Shown: piece by piece, positions 63,086 through 64,000 of the stretch
Layout: every line of letters starts with the position of its first letter
How positions within the stretch are numbered: position 1 is the stretch's first letter
DNA from: Inia geoffrensis
Taxonomy: Eukaryota; Chordata; Mammalia; Artiodactyla; Iniidae
Direction of reading: 5' to 3'
Length of the DNA: 64,000 nt
Assembly: GCA_036417435.1 (NCBI GenBank)
Contig: CM070904.1
Span: forward strand, 129,518,695 to 129,582,694
Notes under the pieces: generated by a model
Database searches by the model: none
What the model was told of the DNA's origin: nothing
The model's input: the letters and a program-made list of their open reading frames with translations, nothing else
Program-made: the position numbers and the translations under genes

Positions 63086-64000
63086 ATGTACCTGCTGGAC
63101 GACAGCGGTGAACCCGCGTCTCCGCCCGCGGACGCGATGCCGCGCGGGACGCCCCCCAAGAAGACCGTCTACCGCATCTCCGTGACCATGGTCAGGAAGG
63201 AGCATCTAGGCGCGCCGGGCCCCGCCGGCGGCCCCGACCCGCGTCCGGCCCGGAGGCCCCGGCCCGCGCGCTCCCCGGACGCGCCCGGGCGGCTAGTGGA
63301 GGAGGCGGAGGAGGTGGCGTGCGCTGAAGACCCCGAGGGCCGCCGGCCTCGCGCCTGGGACTTCCGCACCTTCCGCACCCGCAGCACTGGGCAGCTGGAG
63401 CTCGGGCGGCTCCGGCCGTGCGCACGCGGCCCGGAGCCCGCGGCCCTGGCCGGCAGACCCCCGGCAGTGGAGGAGGGGACCGGCTCGCCCGCTCCTGGCA
63501 GTCCCGACGTGGAGGGGGCTCGAGCCGCGCCCTTGCGGCGCAGCCTCAGCTTCAGGCACTGGAGCGGGCCCGAGGCGCCGCAGGGCCGGGCCCTGGGCCG
63601 CGGGAGGCGCCACAGCAGCTCCGGGAGCCTGGCCTGGGCTCCGGGCGGCGAGGCCGTGGCCGACCCCGGGGCCGCCCTGGAGCCCGCGGCCTCGGGGCAG
63701 CCCGCCTCGGAGAAGCGCAACACCTTGGACGTGGGCGAGGTACTCAGCAAGAACGACGCGCTCTCGGACCTGGAGCGCTGGGAGCGCAGCAAGAGCAAGA
63801 ACCGCACGCTGGACAACAGCGACCTGCAGCGGCTGGAGCGCGCGCGGGCGGCGGCCGCGGGCTCCGGCGCGGCGTTGGAGCACAGGCTGCTGCGCTTCTT
63901 TAGTGGTATCTTCGCGCGCAGGGACGGCGCGACCGGCGGCGGTCCCTCCCCGCGGAGCGGCGCCTCGCGGCCGCGCGGCTACTTCAGCAGCCTGCGGCGG
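63086..64000 (+). CDS. First coding exon (partial) of an unidentified large Arg/Ser/Gly-rich protein
   Basis: An open frame of 305 codons runs from the ATG at 63086 to the window edge without a stop, so the gene continues to the right. I do not recognise the protein. It begins MYLLDDSGE. A short segment with beta-like character, KKTVYRISVTMV, lies at residues 25-36. A disordered Pro/Arg/Ala-rich stretch follows, with RRSLSF at 151-156 and RRHSSS at 174-179, both resembling basophilic-kinase or 14-3-3 sites. Then comes a more conserved-looking charged block: RNTLD at 211-215, DLERW at 228-232 and NRTLDN at 239-244, which reads as a degenerate internal repeat. A hydrophobic patch LLRFFSGIF is at 268-276 and YFSSLRR at 299-305. 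No signal peptide or membrane span is visible. The composition suits a cytoplasmic scaffold or cytoskeletal regulator, which is inference only. The start is supported by the CpG island and by the change from stop-rich leader to a long open frame. Its context has G at -3 but T at +4, so it is moderate. Confidence 0.8.
   Translation, partial: MYLLDDSGEPASPPADAMPRGTPPKKTVYRISVTMVRKEHLGAPGPAGGPDPRPARRPRPARSPDAPGRLVEEAEEVACAEDPEGRRPRAWDFRTFRTRSTGQLELGRLRPCARGPEPAALAGRPPAVEEGTGSPAPGSPDVEGARAAPLRRSLSFRHWSGPEAPQGRALGRGRRHSSSGSLAWAPGGEAVADPGAALEPAASGQPASEKRNTLDVGEVLSKNDALSDLERWERSKSKNRTLDNSDLQRLERARAAAAGSGAALEHRLLRFFSGIFARRDGATGGGPSPRSGASRPRGYFSSLRR

Larger units (their letters stand above)
62330..64000. 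promoter_or_regulatory. CpG island at the promoter and first exon
   Basis: GC content and CpG frequency rise sharply from about 62330 and stay high to the window edge, unlike the preceding 60 kb. The island covers a C22 tract, a CCG repeat, a GC-rich leader with short upstream ORFs and the coding start at 63086. I see no TATA box, and a dispersed CpG-type promoter is likely. The transcription start cannot be fixed from sequence alone. Confidence 0.85.

Noticed and set aside
62422..63205. Two minus-strand frames of 245 and 255 codons in the CpG island
   Set aside because: They are Ala/Gly/Arg/Pro-rich, overlap each other in different frames and lie opposite the leader and first exon. GC-rich DNA lacks stop codons, which explains their length.
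63169..63883. Minus-strand frames of 196-215 codons opposite the first coding exon
   Set aside because: They are complements of the real plus-strand frame, with composition-driven openness and no domain.

Overview
The window looks like nuclear genomic DNA of a mammal, most likely a cetacean or close cetartiodactyl relative. Ten or more copies of the tRNA-derived CHR-type SINE (head GGGCTTCCCTGGTGGCGCAG, oligo-A tail) are present, several with perfect 10-14 bp target-site duplications. An 8.2 kb L1 of cetartiodactyl type is present, and I saw no ruminant BovB LINE. The species assignment is inference from repeat content. There are no bacterial-style operons, CRISPR arrays, phage genes or plasmid functions.

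Layout. 1-14335: mostly non-coding DNA with an old L1 3' end (195-1135), SINEs, MIR and L2 relics, and an old L1 split by a MaLR LTR (12205-13075). 14336-22575: one near-complete L1 on the minus strand, bounded by a 12-bp target-site duplication, with 5'UTR, ORF1, ORF2 and 3'UTR all recognisable but with broken frames, and with three later SINEs nested in it. 22576-62330: about 40 kb of largely unique non-coding DNA with scattered SINEs, MLT1-type LTRs, MIR/L2/hAT relics, microsatellites and one retrocopy of RPL21 (54967-55553, minus) whose 160-codon frame is undamaged. 62330-64000: a strong CpG island holding a leader with three short upstream ORFs and the first coding exon (63086 to beyond the right edge, at least 305 codons) of a protein-coding gene on the plus strand. 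I could not name that gene with confidence.

How it fits together. The only supported host gene in the window is the one entering at the right edge. The long non-coding stretch to its left would be its upstream flank, and could contain distal regulatory elements. Three clusters of developmental-type transcription factor motifs (9040-9280, 10325-10385, 27830-28140) are flagged as candidates only. Most other translatable frames in the window are by-products of SINEs, L1, dinucleotide repeats or GC-rich sequence.

I found no evidence of a previously undescribed biological system. The most worthwhile items are the unnamed first coding exon with its uORF-bearing leader, the intact RPL21 retrocopy, the complete-length L1 with a foldback insertion and internal 5'UTR repeats, and a SINE with a duplicated promoter segment.
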